Counted from the first letter of the stretch, positions 36,186-46,775 are shown. The stretch is DNA of 64,000 bases from Pseudoalteromonas aurantia 208 (GCF_014858725.1 NZ_AQGV01000013.1:1-64000), one strand, 5' to 3'. The notes: generated from the sequence alone by a model not told the origin. Numbers and translations are program-made.

Positions 36186-36331
36186 AACACCCTCCACCGT
36201 TACTAACTTGGCGATACTACTGTACATAACCTAGCACATGCAAATTAACGGCACATGACATCACTTTTAAAATAGTTATCGCACTGGTAACTTTTCGATA
36301 TACTAACGTTATTACATTATTCGAGGTTACT

Positions 36332-36796
36332 ATGTTAGATATTGTACTATATCAACCAGAGATCCCGCCTAATACAGGCAATATCATTCGTTTATGTGCG
36401 AATACGGGCTACGCACTACATTTAATAGAACCGTTAGGGTTCGATTGGGACGATAAACGCGTGAAGCGTGCGGGATTAGATTATCATGAATTTAGCAATG
36501 TGCAACGTCACGCCTCATTTGCTGAATATATGGAAAAACAACAGCCAACACGTGTATTCGCTTGCACCACCAAGGGCACTAAATACCATCATCAGCCAGA
36601 TTATCAAGCCGGTGACTGCCTGTTATTCGGCCCTGAAACCCGAGGCTTACCTGATGATATTATTTTTTCATTACCAGAAGAGCAACGCTTGCGAATTCCA
36701 ATGCGCCCGGATAGCCGCAGCATGAATTTATCCAATGCCGTCGCAGTGTTTGTTTATGAGTCTTGGCGACAATTAGACTTCGTTAACGCGAAGTAG
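36332..36796 (+). CDS. trmL: tRNA (cytidine/uridine(34)-2'-O)-methyltransferase TrmL
   Basis: SPOUT-class enzyme that methylates the wobble ribose of leucine tRNAs. The protein has 154 residues. N-terminal [15 protein letters not shown], central GPETRGLP and C-terminal [17 protein letters not shown] are the three SPOUT signature regions that build the trefoil knot. Ends at a terminator shared with the convergent gpsA. Confidence 0.96.
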   Translation: MLDIVLYQPEIPPNTGNIIRLCANTGYALHLIEPLGFDWDDKRVKRAGLDYHEFSNVQRHASFAEYMEKQQPTRVFACTTKGTKYHHQPDYQAGDCLLFGPETRGLPDDIIFSLPEEQRLRIPMRPDSRSMNLSNAVAVFVYESWRQLDFVNAK

Positions 36797-36827
36797 TAGC
36801 ACCATCTGATACAATAAGTGGGCATGT

Positions 36828-36859
36828 ACAAAAAGCGGAGAAGTTACTCCGCTTTTTGT
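36828..36859. terminator. Bidirectional terminator shared by trmL and gpsA
   Basis: Perfect 13-bp stem ACAAAAAGCGGAG (36828-36840) / CTCCGCTTTTTGT (36847-36859) with a 6-nt loop and T runs on both strands. The gpsA stop codon (36844-36846) lies in the loop and its last codons form one arm. Confidence 0.88.
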
Positions 36860-37851
36860 TCTCTGCTAAGCAATGCCACCGCAGCTTCTTTAACATCTTT
36901 TTGTTGATAAAGGACTTGATAAATTTGTTCAGTGATCGGCATTTCGATGCCTGAGCGTTTTGCTAAAAGGTAAACCTCTTTGGTATTTCTAAACCCTTCA
37001 ACAACTTGCCCTATACTATCCATGGCCTCTTGCACAGCAAGACCTTTGCCTAATGCAAGTCCAAAACGGCGATTTCTTGATTGGTTATCTGTACATGTGA
37101 GAATTAAATCCCCAAGCCCAGCCATCCCCATAAAAGTCTCTGAACGAGCACCCAATGCACACCCTAACCGACATAACTCAGCCAAGCCTCGAGTTATCAA
37201 AGCCGTTCGTGCATTTGCACCAAAACCAAACCCATCAGACATACCAGCACCAATCGCAATCACATTTTTAACAGCACCTCCCAATTGGATCCCAATAAAA
37301 TCATCATTGTTATACACTCTAAATGAGCGCCCACAATGAAGTAATTTTGCCAGCTCTGCTGCAAATTCATTATGCGTAGCAGAAACGGAAATTGCTGTAA
37401 CTAACCCTGCGGCCATTTCTTTAGCGAACGTGGGCCCTGACAGTACTGCCAGTGGAATAGTATTCCCGAGTTTTTGTGTCGCCACATCTTGTAGCAATCG
37501 ACCCGTTTCTGGCTCTAGCCCTTTAGTTGCCCAAGCAACTCTGGCATTGGGTAATAAATCATTTCGAACTTGCTCTAAGGTTTGTCCGAAAGCATGGCTT
37601 GGAACAACCACTAAAACGAGTTCACTGGCTTGTACGGCTTTCTGTAAGTTTGCTTCTAAAGTCAGAGAATCAGGGAAGATAATGTCCGGTAAGTAACGTT
37701 GGTTCTTGCGCTCAGCTGCTAGCGTCTCAACGTCTTGCTTGTTTCTACCCCATAACGTCACTTTATGACCATTTCGGGCAAAACAAATAGCAAGGGCGGT
37801 GCCATAAGACCCCGCCCCTAAAACAGTTACAGCTGTATGTGCTGATGTCAT
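36844..37851 (-). CDS. gpsA: NAD(P)+-dependent glycerol-3-phosphate dehydrogenase GpsA
   Basis: Makes sn-glycerol-3-phosphate from dihydroxyacetone phosphate for phospholipid synthesis. The protein has 335 residues. The nucleotide fold is [12 protein letters not shown] near residue 10 and the catalytic Lys lies in [13 protein letters not shown] near residue 192. The ATG at 37851 is preferred to the TTG directly after the secB stop. Last gene of the rhodanese-grxC-secB-gpsA cluster, the same order as in E. coli. Confidence 0.97.
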   Translation of the reverse strand: MTSAHTAVTVLGAGSYGTALAICFARNGHKVTLWGRNKQDVETLAAERKNQRYLPDIIFPDSLTLEANLQKAVQASELVLVVVPSHAFGQTLEQVRNDLLPNARVAWATKGLEPETGRLLQDVATQKLGNTIPLAVLSGPTFAKEMAAGLVTAISVSATHNEFAAELAKLLHCGRSFRVYNNDDFIGIQLGGAVKNVIAIGAGMSDGFGFGANARTALITRGLAELCRLGCALGARSETFMGMAGLGDLILTCTDNQSRNRRFGLALGKGLAVQEAMDSIGQVVEGFRNTKEVYLLAKRSGIEMPITEQIYQVLYQQKDVKEAAVALLSREQKAE

Positions 37852-37854
37852 CAA

Positions 37855-38340
37855 TTATGCGTCAGCAGTTTGCTCTGCTTGCGCAGCTCGTTGTTGCATG
37901 TACTGAGAAAACAATGCATCAAAGTTAACTGGTGCTAGGTTTAACTGTGGGAAAGTACCACGGTTAACAAGGCCTGCTACTGCTTCACGCGCATATGGGA
38001 ACAAAATATTAGGGCAATAAGCACCTAGCATATGCGCCATTTGTAGCTCTTCCAATTCAGCAATAGAGAAGATCCCTGCTTGTTGAATTTCACATAAAAA
38101 TGCCGTTTCCTCACCTATTGTTGCAGTCACAGTCAATGCAAGAACAACTTCATATACATTCTCGTCAAGCTTATTTGAACGCGTGTCCATGTCTAGTTTA
38201 ACTTCAGGTGTCCACTCTTTTTGGAAGATAGCTGGAGAGTTAGGCGTTTCAAACGAGACATCTTTAGTAAAGATACGTTGAATGTTAAATTGTGCGCCTT
38301 CTTGTTGCTCTGCCGCTGCGTTTTGATTTTGTTCAGTCAT
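37855..38340 (-). CDS. secB: Protein-export chaperone SecB
   Basis: Tetrameric cytosolic chaperone that holds preproteins unfolded and passes them to SecA. The protein has 161 residues, with the family stretches [14 protein letters not shown] (near residue 18), YEVVLALTV, and [13 protein letters not shown] near residue 108. An acidic, Gln-rich C-terminus is the SecA contact in this family. Its stop is immediately followed by gpsA. Confidence 0.97.
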   Translation of the reverse strand: MTEQNQNAAAEQQEGAQFNIQRIFTKDVSFETPNSPAIFQKEWTPEVKLDMDTRSNKLDENVYEVVLALTVTATIGEETAFLCEIQQAGIFSIAELEELQMAHMLGAYCPNILFPYAREAVAGLVNRGTFPQLNLAPVNFDALFSQYMQQRAAQAEQTADA

Positions 38341-38374
38341 GAGTGTTCCTAAATTAAATTTTTTGTTTGTATAA

Positions 38375-38632
38375 TTATGCTGTTAGCAAGGTATCGAGTT
38401 TACCTTGGGCTTCTGTGGCCATAAGGTCGTCACAACCACCAATATGCTTATCATTGATAAAAATTTGCGGTACAGTATATGCCCCGTTCGCTTTATCAAT
38501 CATTTCATCACGTAGCTCAGGTTGAACACCAATATCATACTCTGTATATGTGACACCTTTTGCATCAAACAATGCTTTGGCACGATGACAAAATGGGCAG
38601 TAATCTTTACTGTATATAACAACCTGGCTCAT
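38375..38632 (-). CDS. grxC: Glutaredoxin 3
   Basis: Dithiol glutaredoxin, 85 residues. The redox motif is CPFC (residues 12-15 in [11 protein letters not shown]), the cis-Pro lies in TVPQIFI and the glutathione-binding GGCDDL follows. It reduces disulfides and glutathione adducts in the cytosol. In the middle of the rhodanese-grxC-secB-gpsA cluster. Confidence 0.96.
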   Translation of the reverse strand: MSQVVIYSKDYCPFCHRAKALFDAKGVTYTEYDIGVQPELRDEMIDKANGAYTVPQIFINDKHIGGCDDLMATEAQGKLDTLLTA

Positions 38633-38644
38633 TGAATTCTCTCT

Positions 38645-39076
38645 TTATTTTCCTGACGTAGTCGGTAAGCCTGCATTTTGCCAAGCTCCCATACCACCAT
38701 TTAATACGTAAACCTGCTCAAATCCAGCTTTATGCATGGTATTTGCGATGCCAGAAGCAGTCATACCTGTGGTACATACCAATATAATGGGTTTGCTTTT
38801 TAGTTTTTCAAGGCCAACAAATTCACTTTGTTTTGCTTTTTCAGCGCTTAAATGTTTGGCGCCGGCTATTTGTCCTGCATTAAACTCTTTTATCGCTCTG
38901 ATATCAACAACCTGACCTTCTTCTCGGTTAACCAACAACGTCAATTGCTGAGGGTTAATTTGTCTAATTGCAGAAAACTTACTTTTTATAAAGCTGCTCA
39001 CTATCATTGCGACTATCGCCAACCAAATAATACTCAATACAGCATGATTGCCAACAAATTCAATATATTGTTCCAT
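38645..39076 (-). CDS. yibN: Rhodanese-like membrane-anchored protein (YibN-like)
   Basis: A 143-residue protein with one N-terminal hydrophobic helix (residues ~11-30) and a single rhodanese domain (~40-140). The active-site loop is CTTGMTASG, with the catalytic Cys near residue 101, and VVDIRAIKEFNAGQIAGAKH opens the domain. E. coli yibN occupies the same position upstream of grxC. The physiological sulfur acceptor is unknown. Confidence 0.92.
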   Translation of the reverse strand: MEQYIEFVGNHAVLSIIWLAIVAMIVSSFIKSKFSAIRQINPQQLTLLVNREEGQVVDIRAIKEFNAGQIAGAKHLSAEKAKQSEFVGLEKLKSKPIILVCTTGMTASGIANTMHKAGFEQVYVLNGGMGAWQNAGLPTTSGK

Positions 39077-39340
39077 GAACCTTCCAACTTTAATCTCGCA
39101 GCAAAACGCAGCGATTATGTATGATTTTTAATAACCCCGAAGTATACATTTTGCGATCACTTGGGTATAGCCCTTTATTAGTCCACCATTAAACAAATCA
39201 TCATGCCTCCTTATGCTTCACCGCTTGATTTATCATTTGAACCACTCCAACGTGAGCATAAATCATCGTTCACGGGCTGAACATTGATACAAAACAAGGT
39301 ATGCTAGAGCTAGACATCGTGCCATATTTCAGGAGCTCAA

Positions 39341-40885
39341 ATGACTGCACAGAAAAAACCACTTGTTTTAATGATTTTAGATGGTTGGGGTTACAGAGAA
39401 GAAACAGAAAGTAATGCAATTTTAGCCGCTAATACCCCAGTATTAGATGAGTTATGGCAAACCCAACCTCATACACTCATTTCAGGTTCTGGTTTAGATG
39501 TGGGTTTACCTGATGGGCAAATGGGCAACTCCGAAGTTGGCCATGTGAATTTAGGTGCTGGGCGCATCGTTTATCAAGACTTTACCCGTATAACTAAAGC
39601 CATTGATGATGGTGAGTTCGCACATAATCCAATACTTGTCTCCAATATTGACAAGGCTGTTGCAGCCAATAAAGCAGTTCACCTAATGGGCCTTCTGAGC
39701 CCTGGCGGTGTTCATAGTCATGAAGACCATATTGTTGCCGCTATTGAATTGGCTGCCGCACGTGGCGCAAAGCAAGTTTATTTTCATGCATTTCTAGATG
39801 GCCGAGATACGCCACCCCGTAGTGCCGAAGCATCTATCAAACGCATTGAAACTACCTTCGAAGCATTGCAATGTGGTCGATTAGCCTCAGTGGTAGGCCG
39901 CTACTATGCGATGGATAGAGATAACCGTTGGGAACGTGTTGAGACGGCGTTTGATTTAATGGTTTGTGCACAAGCACCTAACCACTATAGCTCAGGTATT
40001 GAAGCACTGAATGCAGCCTATGAACGTGATGAGAATGATGAATTTGTCACGGCTTCAATTATCCAGCCGCAAGATGCCTCCGCTGCCACAATTAACGATG
40101 GCGATACCGTTATATTTATGAATTTTAGAGCCGATAGAGCGCGTCAAATGACCCGTGCTTTTGTTGATAAAGAATTTACTGGTTTTGCTAAAAAGCGCTC
40201 TCCAAAGTTAAGCGCCTTTGTTATGATGACTGAGTACGCCGCAGATATCGATGCGCCAGTTGCATTTGCACCTGAAGCACTCCATAACGTACTCGGAGAA
40301 TGGCTCGCCAAACATAATAAAACTCAACTTAGAATTTCTGAGACGGAAAAATATGCACACGTTACCTTCTTTTTCAGTGGTGGACGTGAAGACCTTTTCG
40401 ACGGCGAAAAACGAGCTCTTATTCCTTCCCCTCAAGTCGCAACGTATGATTTGCAGCCTGAAATGAACTCTGAACTACTGACCGATACCTTAGTTGAAGC
40501 CGTTCATAGCGGTGAGCATGATGTGATCATCTGTAATTACCCAAATGGTGATATGGTTGGACATTCTGGGGTATTTGACGCCGCAGTAAAAGCCTGTGAA
40601 GCTGTCGATACATGCATCGGTCGTGTCGTCTCTGCACTCAAAGAAGTCGGCGGTGAAGCGCTCATTACAGCAGATCATGGTAACGCAGAGCAAATGGCTA
40701 ACCCAGCAACAGGTCAAGCTCATACAGCCCACACCAGTGAACCTGTACCTTTTATTTACGTTGGTCGTGATGCGCAGCCTCATGCAGGCAAAGCGCTCAG
40801 CGACGTTGCACCGACCATATTGCACTTAATTGGTATGGAACAGCCAGCTGAAATGACCGGTACTCCAATTATGACGATAAAATAA
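39341..40885 (+). CDS. gpmI: 2,3-bisphosphoglycerate-independent phosphoglycerate mutase
   Basis: Mn-dependent interconversion of 3- and 2-phosphoglycerate. The protein has 514 residues. The phosphoserine site is in [14 protein letters not shown] (near Ser64), the metal sites are in MILDGWG at the N-terminus and [10 protein letters not shown] near residue 445, and [14 protein letters not shown] is the substrate region. First gene of gpmI-envC-ctpA-yibQ; envC begins 2 bp after its stop. AGGAG lies upstream of the ATG. Confidence 0.98.
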   Translation: MTAQKKPLVLMILDGWGYREETESNAILAANTPVLDELWQTQPHTLISGSGLDVGLPDGQMGNSEVGHVNLGAGRIVYQDFTRITKAIDDGEFAHNPILVSNIDKAVAANKAVHLMGLLSPGGVHSHEDHIVAAIELAAARGAKQVYFHAFLDGRDTPPRSAEASIKRIETTFEALQCGRLASVVGRYYAMDRDNRWERVETAFDLMVCAQAPNHYSSGIEALNAAYERDENDEFVTASIIQPQDASAATINDGDTVIFMNFRADRARQMTRAFVDKEFTGFAKKRSPKLSAFVMMTEYAADIDAPVAFAPEALHNVLGEWLAKHNKTQLRISETEKYAHVTFFFSGGREDLFDGEKRALIPSPQVATYDLQPEMNSELLTDTLVEAVHSGEHDVIICNYPNGDMVGHSGVFDAAVKACEAVDTCIGRVVSALKEVGGEALITADHGNAEQMANPATGQAHTAHTSEPVPFIYVGRDAQPHAGKALSDVAPTILHLIGMEQPAEMTGTPIMTIK

Positions 40886-40887
40886 GT

Positions 40888-42021
40888 ATGCACTCCTCCT
40901 TTCTCAGGTGTGTTTTGTTTTTATGTTTACTGGCCGCAACGTATGTTACGGCCAATGAATCTCGTACAAAGCAAGACTTAACCGAAGTACAAAAAGAGCT
41001 TAAAAAAAACCAAAAAAACTATCAACAACAAAGAAAAGCAATTTCAGTTTTACAACAAAAATTGCAAGCACAAGAACTCGATATTGCCAAAAATGCGAAA
41101 GCTTTATCGTTAACTCAGCGTGGTATCAATGAAAACCAACAACAGCAATATGCACTTTTAAACGAGTCTAAGCGTCTTAATAATAAAAAGCGAAAATTAC
41201 AAAGTTTACTGGCTGCGCAGCTAAAAAGCGCTTACATGACGGGTACTCACGATTACTCCAAGATGCTATTAAATCAAGAGCTTAGCGCCACATTTGAGCG
41301 TACTTTAAGTTATTATGATTATTTTAATAAAGCACGTATAACACAATTAGATACTTTGAAAAGCGTCGTTGCACAACTGGCTGAAAATCAAAATCGTCTC
41401 GCTCGAAAAAAAAATCAACTAGCACATTTGCTCACTCAACAAACTGAACGCAAAAGTGCGCTCGCAAAAATGCAGCTTCAACGAAAAAAGAACTTAACGA
41501 CACTAGATGCAACCTTAAATGAAACGCAAGAAGCCATTTCTTATTTAAAAGAAAATGAACAAACTTTACTAAGCGCATTAGAAAATTTAGCTAAAGTAAC
41601 AGTCCCAGAAGAGGTGGTTCTCAATGGTCTTGCCCAATACAAGGGAACACTCACACTCCCTAGTAAGGGCCGAATTAAACACCGCTTTGGCCAACGAAAA
41701 CATGCCGGTATGAGCTGGAAAGGGATCGTCATTCAATCTCCAAATGGACAAGCAATTAAAAGTATCAATCAAGGCCAAGTTGTTTTTGCTGATTGGTTAA
41801 ATGGATTTGGCTGGGTCATTGTCATTGATCATGGTAGAGGTTTTATGAGCTTATACGGCCATGCGCAAACACTGCTAAAAGATGTTGGTGACCTAGTAAC
41901 GAGCCAAGAACCAATTGCTTTAGTTGGACAAAGCGGCGGACAATCAAGTTCTGGTCTATACTTTGAAATACGGCATAAGGGAAGCGCTGTCGACCCAGTA
42001 AAATGGTGCAGAGCAAGTTAA
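40888..42021 (+). CDS. envC: Murein hydrolase activator EnvC
   Basis: Periplasmic activator of the septal amidases AmiA/AmiB. The protein has 377 residues. It has a signal peptide (cleavage near residue 22), a long coiled coil rich in Gln/Lys/Leu (~25-225), then a LytM/M23-type domain (~255-377). The metal ligands of active LytM enzymes are missing: where the H-x3-D motif should be the sequence reads KGIVI, as expected for a degenerate, non-catalytic activator. Only the SLYGHA His is kept. The gpmI-envC-yibQ order matches E. coli. Confidence 0.93.
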   Translation: MHSSFLRCVLFLCLLAATYVTANESRTKQDLTEVQKELKKNQKNYQQQRKAISVLQQKLQAQELDIAKNAKALSLTQRGINENQQQQYALLNESKRLNNKKRKLQSLLAAQLKSAYMTGTHDYSKMLLNQELSATFERTLSYYDYFNKARITQLDTLKSVVAQLAENQNRLARKKNQLAHLLTQQTERKSALAKMQLQRKKNLTTLDATLNETQEAISYLKENEQTLLSALENLAKVTVPEEVVLNGLAQYKGTLTLPSKGRIKHRFGQRKHAGMSWKGIVIQSPNGQAIKSINQGQVVFADWLNGFGWVIVIDHGRGFMSLYGHAQTLLKDVGDLVTSQEPIALVGQSGGQSSSGLYFEIRHKGSAVDPVKWCRAS

Positions 42022-42058
42022 TTGATTAACTGTGCTGCCCAAGACATTGGAGCAGCAC

Positions 42059-43282
42059 ATGAAAAAATCACATCAAATAGCAGCGAGCACACACTGCATA
42101 CATAATCACTGGCAGATGGTTATAACGACGCTGCTATTTTGCATTGCACTACAGCTACATACGGTCAATGCAGCCACGCAATTTGACAATGAACAAATTA
42201 ATGAAATTGTCTACCATATCCACACTTATTACGTGGAAGATATTCCGCTTAGCCATATTCAAGCAAACAACATAAACTCACTATTTAAAGATTTAGACCC
42301 TTACTCAAAATATCTTTCAGAACATGAGCTTGAAGCTATTTTCAGTGCTGCCAATGGTCGCTACACAGGTATTGGGATTGAGGTTGAGCGAGTTGATGAG
42401 CGCATTGTCATCGTCAATACTTTACCCGGCTCGCCTGCTGCGCAAGCAGGTATCGAAGGCGGAGATAAACTGGTTGCAATTGGACAAACTGATGTGACGA
42501 AAAAAGACATAGCCCATGTATCTAAACTGCTTCGGGCCGCCAAGTTCGCAACCATCAACATCACCGTAGAGCGTGCAAAAACCAACCTGACACTTGCTCT
42601 TCGTAGACAGGAAATAAACTTAGAAAGTGTTAGCAGCCAACTGTTAAAAAGCGGAAATGGCTATATTGAATTAAATAGTTTTAATAACCATAGCTATCAT
42701 GATGTATCACGACACATCAATAAACTTATTAGCAGAAATGGCGCGCCATTAACAGGGCTTATTATTGACTTACGAGATAATCCAGGCGGCACACTCAGCA
42801 GTGCGGTGGCAATTTCTGATTTGTTTTTACAGGCCGGCACCATTGTTACAACAAAAGGCCGGTTCTTTGACGCAAACCAGCGTTTCAGTGCAGAGCACGG
42901 CGATATCTTAAATGGTGCCCCGATTGTTGTGTTAATCAATGAACAGTCAGCTTCTGCAGCAGAAATACTTGCGGGCGCATTGCAAGATAACGGTAGAGCA
43001 TTAATTATTGGCAAACAATCCTATGGCAAAGGATCTGTGCAATCTTTAATTCCTTTAGGCAATGGTACCACCGCATTAAAACTCACAACCGCCCGTTACT
43101 TTACTCCGTCAGGGCAATCTATTGAAGGTGTTGGCATTAAACCTGATATCATTATCACGCCACAAAGCCTTTCGAATTTAAGCAAAGACGTTATAATGAA
43201 TGGTGAACAAACGAACAAAATTACCGTGTTAGCAAAGCTGGACTCGCACATCATGACAGCTAAAAGGTTGCTACAAAAATAA
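42059..43282 (+). CDS. Carboxy-terminal processing protease (S41 family)
   Basis: A 407-residue exported serine protease of the CtpA type. A signal peptide ends near VNA, a PDZ domain (~95-170, with GIGIEVE and LPGSPAAQAGI) follows, and the peptidase core has the catalytic Ser in QSASAAEI and Lys in KQSYGKGSVQ, 25 residues apart as in the Ser-Lys dyad. The ATG at 42059 has GGAG 7 nt upstream; the in-frame GTG at 42032 is rejected. Placement between envC and yibQ suggests a link to cell-wall hydrolase turnover, by inference. Confidence 0.93.
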   Translation: MKKSHQIAASTHCIHNHWQMVITTLLFCIALQLHTVNAATQFDNEQINEIVYHIHTYYVEDIPLSHIQANNINSLFKDLDPYSKYLSEHELEAIFSAANGRYTGIGIEVERVDERIVIVNTLPGSPAAQAGIEGGDKLVAIGQTDVTKKDIAHVSKLLRAAKFATINITVERAKTNLTLALRRQEINLESVSSQLLKSGNGYIELNSFNNHSYHDVSRHINKLISRNGAPLTGLIIDLRDNPGGTLSSAVAISDLFLQAGTIVTTKGRFFDANQRFSAEHGDILNGAPIVVLINEQSASAAEILAGALQDNGRALIIGKQSYGKGSVQSLIPLGNGTTALKLTTARYFTPSGQSIEGVGIKPDIIITPQSLSNLSKDVIMNGEQTNKITVLAKLDSHIMTAKRLLQK

Positions 43283-43318
43283 CGATTAAAACATATAACA
43301 ATAATTATAGTAGGCACC

Positions 43319-44098
43319 GTGTTAAAGATATTTGTTTGGGGGGTTATTTGCTTTTGCTTAGCGCTCGCACCTAGTTATGCAAAACAAATTGCCATCGTTA
43401 TTGATGACGTTGGCAATCATGAACGTGATCTTGAGCTTCTGAACCTCCCGGGCCAGTTGTCTTTTTCGATCTTACCTCATACACCATACTCGCAACTATT
43501 TGCTCGCTTAGCGAGTAAAGAAAATAAAGAACTCCTATTACACGTGCCAATGCAATCTATCGAAAATAAGGTACTCGGTCCTGGCGCCCTAACGCTAAAG
43601 ATGAATAAATGGCAGTTACAAACAACACTTGGCCATGCTCTTGCAACACTTCCTCAAGTAAGAGGCGTAAATAATCATATGGGATCAGCGCTTACGCAAT
43701 ATATTACCCCTATGAACTGGACGATGGAGGTACTCAAAAAACGAGGTTTATTTTTTTTAGATAGTCGTACAACAGAACAAACACAAGCCCAGCATGCAGC
43801 TAATTTATACGGTGTGAGAAACATTGGACGCCATGTCTTTTTAGACAATGTCCCCACAGAAGATGCGTTACAATCACAGTTAACACAGCTCAAACTCCTT
43901 GCACAAAGTCAAGATTCAGCCATTGCGATTGCTCATCCATACCCAACCACTATTTCATTTTTGAACAAAGCTTTACCTGAGTTAATTGCGCAGGGTTTTG
44001 AACTTGTGCCGGTTTCCCAGCTCGTCCAACATAAATATATTCAGTTAGCACAACAACAAAATACGCACTTACCTAACAATCGACGAGGGATTAAATAA
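43319..44098 (+). CDS. yibQ: Divergent polysaccharide deacetylase family protein YibQ
   Basis: A 259-residue exported protein of the polysaccharide deacetylase 2 family (YibQ). The signal peptide ends near SYA, the domain opens IAIVIDDVGNHERDLELL, and later come LHVPMQ, VNNHMGS and IAIAHPYP, the usual metal-site regions. It starts at GTG 43319. The activity is unproven. Last gene of the gpmI-envC-ctpA cluster. Confidence 0.92.
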   Translation: MLKIFVWGVICFCLALAPSYAKQIAIVIDDVGNHERDLELLNLPGQLSFSILPHTPYSQLFARLASKENKELLLHVPMQSIENKVLGPGALTLKMNKWQLQTTLGHALATLPQVRGVNNHMGSALTQYITPMNWTMEVLKKRGLFFLDSRTTEQTQAQHAANLYGVRNIGRHVFLDNVPTEDALQSQLTQLKLLAQSQDSAIAIAHPYPTTISFLNKALPELIAQGFELVPVSQLVQHKYIQLAQQQNTHLPNNRRGIK

Positions 44099-44207
44099 AA
44101 CATTTATACCGATTAATTGATATCGCTCAGGTATTCCCCACTTTACTCTTCAAATTTCGCCAGCTTCAGTTATAACTAATATACCAAGTTTAATTATAGG
44201 TATCCGA

Positions 44208-44627
44208 ATGCTACAAACAGTTTCTGATCTGATGACACATAAGCCCTATAGCGTCAATCAAGAGCAATCTTTACGTGATGCTCACGATTTAATGCGCACC
44301 AAAAACGTTCGACATATTCCTGTTACCAATGAACAAGGCTCTCTCTGTGGTATGTTAACCCAAAAAATTATGATTGCTGAGGTAATGCGGATCATTGCCA
44401 CCTATGGGCCGACTGCACTTGAAAGAAAAGAAAAACATACATTAGTAAGTGACATTATGGCCACTGACTTTGTTTGTATTGGACCTGAAGAAAACTTGAG
44501 TAAAGTAGCACAATTTTTTGTTGATAATCGCCACGGGTGTATGCCTGTAACTAATGTTCAAAAAGAGCTAATAGGGATATTAACCTCGTCAGATTTTGTT
44601 CGCTTGGCGGCTGCTTTGCTCTCGTAA
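44208..44627 (+). CDS. CBS-domain pair protein
   Basis: A 139-residue protein made of two CBS domains (~1-60 and ~77-139), each with the usual start (VSDLMTHKPYSV, VSDIMATDFVCI) and ending (GMLTQK, GILTSSDF). Such stand-alone pairs bind adenosyl ligands and act as energy sensors; the partner is unknown. A monocistronic gene convergent with pepB. Confidence 0.88.
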   Translation: MLQTVSDLMTHKPYSVNQEQSLRDAHDLMRTKNVRHIPVTNEQGSLCGMLTQKIMIAEVMRIIATYGPTALERKEKHTLVSDIMATDFVCIGPEENLSKVAQFFVDNRHGCMPVTNVQKELIGILTSSDFVRLAAALLS

Positions 44628-44637
44628 AACACAGCGG

Positions 44638-44674
44638 GTAAATAAAAAGCATGCTTGGCATACTCTTTATTTAC
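44638..44674. terminator. Terminator hairpin between the CBS gene and pepB
   Basis: GTAAATAAA (44638-44646) pairs with TTTATTTAC (44666-44674), and the inner arms pair further with two mismatches. It lies between convergent genes and could serve both. Confidence 0.5.
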
Positions 44675-44689
44675 TCACTAAAATACAAT

Positions 44690-45985
44690 TTATGCTTTTT
44701 CTTGTAATGTTCTGGCTATCGTGCGCATACCCAATGTCGTTGCTCCAGCAGCCCATTGCCCACCAGCACTATTTTGAAATGCAGCAGCTAAATCAATATG
44801 TACCCAACCTTGACCTTCATTTGGAACAAACCGAGCCAAAAAGCCTGCTGCATTTGACGCACCACCAAAACCACCACCTTTTTGTGCTCTGCTATTAGCA
44901 GTATCAGCATACGGTGAAGGACAGTTATTCTTGTGCCACGGCTCTAAAGGCAACGGCCATGCGGCTTCAAATTCATCACTGGCAAATTGTTGAACATCAT
45001 TAACTAACGCTTTATCTAATCCAAATAAGGCGTTATATTCTTGCCCGACCGCTACCAAAGCTGCACCCGTCAATGTTGCTGCATCAATGATAAGCTCCGC
45101 TCCCGTTTCACCCGCGGCCATCAAGCCATCAGCCAATACTAAGCGCCCTTCAGCATCAGTGTTAACAATCTCGACCGTTGTGCCATTTTTATAGGTCAAA
45201 ATATCGCCAAGCTTATATGCGTGACCTGAAATTAAGTTTTCAGCACAACATAAAAACAACTTAATACGCTTTTTCATACCACGCTGGATTGCCAAAGCAA
45301 GGCCGGCCGTGACCGTTGCAGCACCACCCATATCGCATTTCATACCCAGCATACCTTCGCTAGACTTGATTGAGTAACCGCCAGAATCAAACGTGATCCC
45401 TTTACCAACCAATGCAGCACTCACCGGCGCATCTTTATCCCCTGTCGGATTGTAGTCTAACTCCAACAATACAGGGGGACGTTCACTACCTCGACCAACC
45501 TCATGGATGCCTATCCATTGTTGCTCCAGTAGTGCTTTACCTTTGATGATCTGATAACTCACATGCTCTGGCGCTAAAGATTGAATAAACTCTGCTGCAT
45601 TTCCAGCCAAGCTTTCTGGATACACATCTTCAGCGGTGCCGTTAATCATGCTGCGAGCCCACGTTGCAGACTTCTGTAACGCAATCAATTCATTCAAATC
45701 TGACTGTGCATTTTCAATGAATGTAACGCCACTTAACTGTTTAGGACTAACATAACCTTGATAAAACGCCCATTGAGATTCGGTACACCACACATCGCCC
45801 AAAAGCGTCACATTTTTTACGCCTTGCTGCGCAATACTTCGTGCGGCCTTTTGAACATTTTTCAATGTTTCAGTTTCTTGCAAGTGAATGGTTGCACCAT
45901 CTTCAGTGAATGACAGGCTTGTGCCTTGCCCCCAATGAGGGGCAGCAGCTTGCTCACTTAATCGAACAATAAATTTATCAGACAT
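44690..45985 (-). CDS. pepB: Aminopeptidase PepB (M17 family)
   Basis: Manganese-dependent cytosolic aminopeptidase, 431 residues (E. coli PepB 427). Metal and catalytic residues lie in GKGITFDSGGYSIK (near residue 195), KCDMGGAATV and the M17 signature NTDAEGRLVLADG (near residue 275). The RGSERPPVLLELDYNPTGD stretch is PepB-like rather than PepA-like. The N-terminal domain is shorter than in PepA. Divergent from sfsA. Confidence 0.95.
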   Translation of the reverse strand: MSDKFIVRLSEQAAAPHWGQGTSLSFTEDGATIHLQETETLKNVQKAARSIAQQGVKNVTLLGDVWCTESQWAFYQGYVSPKQLSGVTFIENAQSDLNELIALQKSATWARSMINGTAEDVYPESLAGNAAEFIQSLAPEHVSYQIIKGKALLEQQWIGIHEVGRGSERPPVLLELDYNPTGDKDAPVSAALVGKGITFDSGGYSIKSSEGMLGMKCDMGGAATVTAGLALAIQRGMKKRIKLFLCCAENLISGHAYKLGDILTYKNGTTVEIVNTDAEGRLVLADGLMAAGETGAELIIDAATLTGAALVAVGQEYNALFGLDKALVNDVQQFASDEFEAAWPLPLEPWHKNNCPSPYADTANSRAQKGGGFGGASNAAGFLARFVPNEGQGWVHIDLAAAFQNSAGGQWAAGATTLGMRTIARTLQEKA

Positions 45986-46067
45986 TTTATCCTAACCTTA
46001 GCGCTTATATAATGATGAGCAGTGTACACTAGCCCTTTACATCACCCAACTGACTTGCGATTAATAT

Positions 46068-46775
46068 ATGAAATTTTCTAGTACATTAAGTCAAGCCCGA
46101 TTAATTAAGCGCTATAAGCGATTTCTCGTTGATTTAATTGACACTAATGGTGTTGAATTCACAGTTCATTGCGCTAATACAGGTAAAATGACTGGGTGTG
46201 CTGACCCCGGTTTTCGAGCCTATTACTCAACGAGTGACAATACAAAACGAAAATACCCCCACTCTCTTGAAATAACTAGCAACCATCTTAAGCAGATGAT
46301 TTGTGTAAACACCAATCATGCAAATAAAGTGGCTATTGAAGCCATTAAATACCACAAAATACCTGAACTTAGCGATTATCAACACACGCATAGCGAAGTT
46401 AAATATGGTAACGAAAATAGCCGTATCGATATCCTATTAAGCGATGATAAGAAACAAGATTGTTATGTCGAGGTCAAGTCGGTAACTCTTTTAGAGCAAC
46501 AACAAGGATATTTTCCAGATACCCAAACACTTCGCGGGCAAAAACATATCCGAGAGTTAATGACTATGAAACAACAAGGAGATCGAGCCGTACTTTTATT
46601 TATTGTTATGCACAGTGGTATCAACTCAGTAAAACCAGCAGCACATATCGATCCCGAATATGCTAAACTGCTTGTTAAAGCAAAAGAAATTGGTGTTGAA
46701 ATTTATGCTTATAACACCATAATCAGCCTTGATGAGATAAAAATAAAACAACGTGTACCGGTATTAATGGCTTGA
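46068..46775 (+). CDS. sfsA: SfsA (sugar fermentation stimulation protein)
   Basis: A 235-residue protein, as in E. coli (234). Family stretches FLVDLIDTNGVEFTVHCANTG, SRIDILLS and CYVEVKSVTL (a nuclease-like D-ExK pattern) are visible. Its biochemical role is unsettled; E. coli SfsA was linked to maltose genes and binds DNA. sfsA-dksA-gluQ-pcnB is the E. coli order too. Confidence 0.94.
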   Translation: MKFSSTLSQARLIKRYKRFLVDLIDTNGVEFTVHCANTGKMTGCADPGFRAYYSTSDNTKRKYPHSLEITSNHLKQMICVNTNHANKVAIEAIKYHKIPELSDYQHTHSEVKYGNENSRIDILLSDDKKQDCYVEVKSVTLLEQQQGYFPDTQTLRGQKHIRELMTMKQQGDRAVLLFIVMHSGINSVKPAAHIDPEYAKLLVKAKEIGVEIYAYNTIISLDEIKIKQRVPVLMA

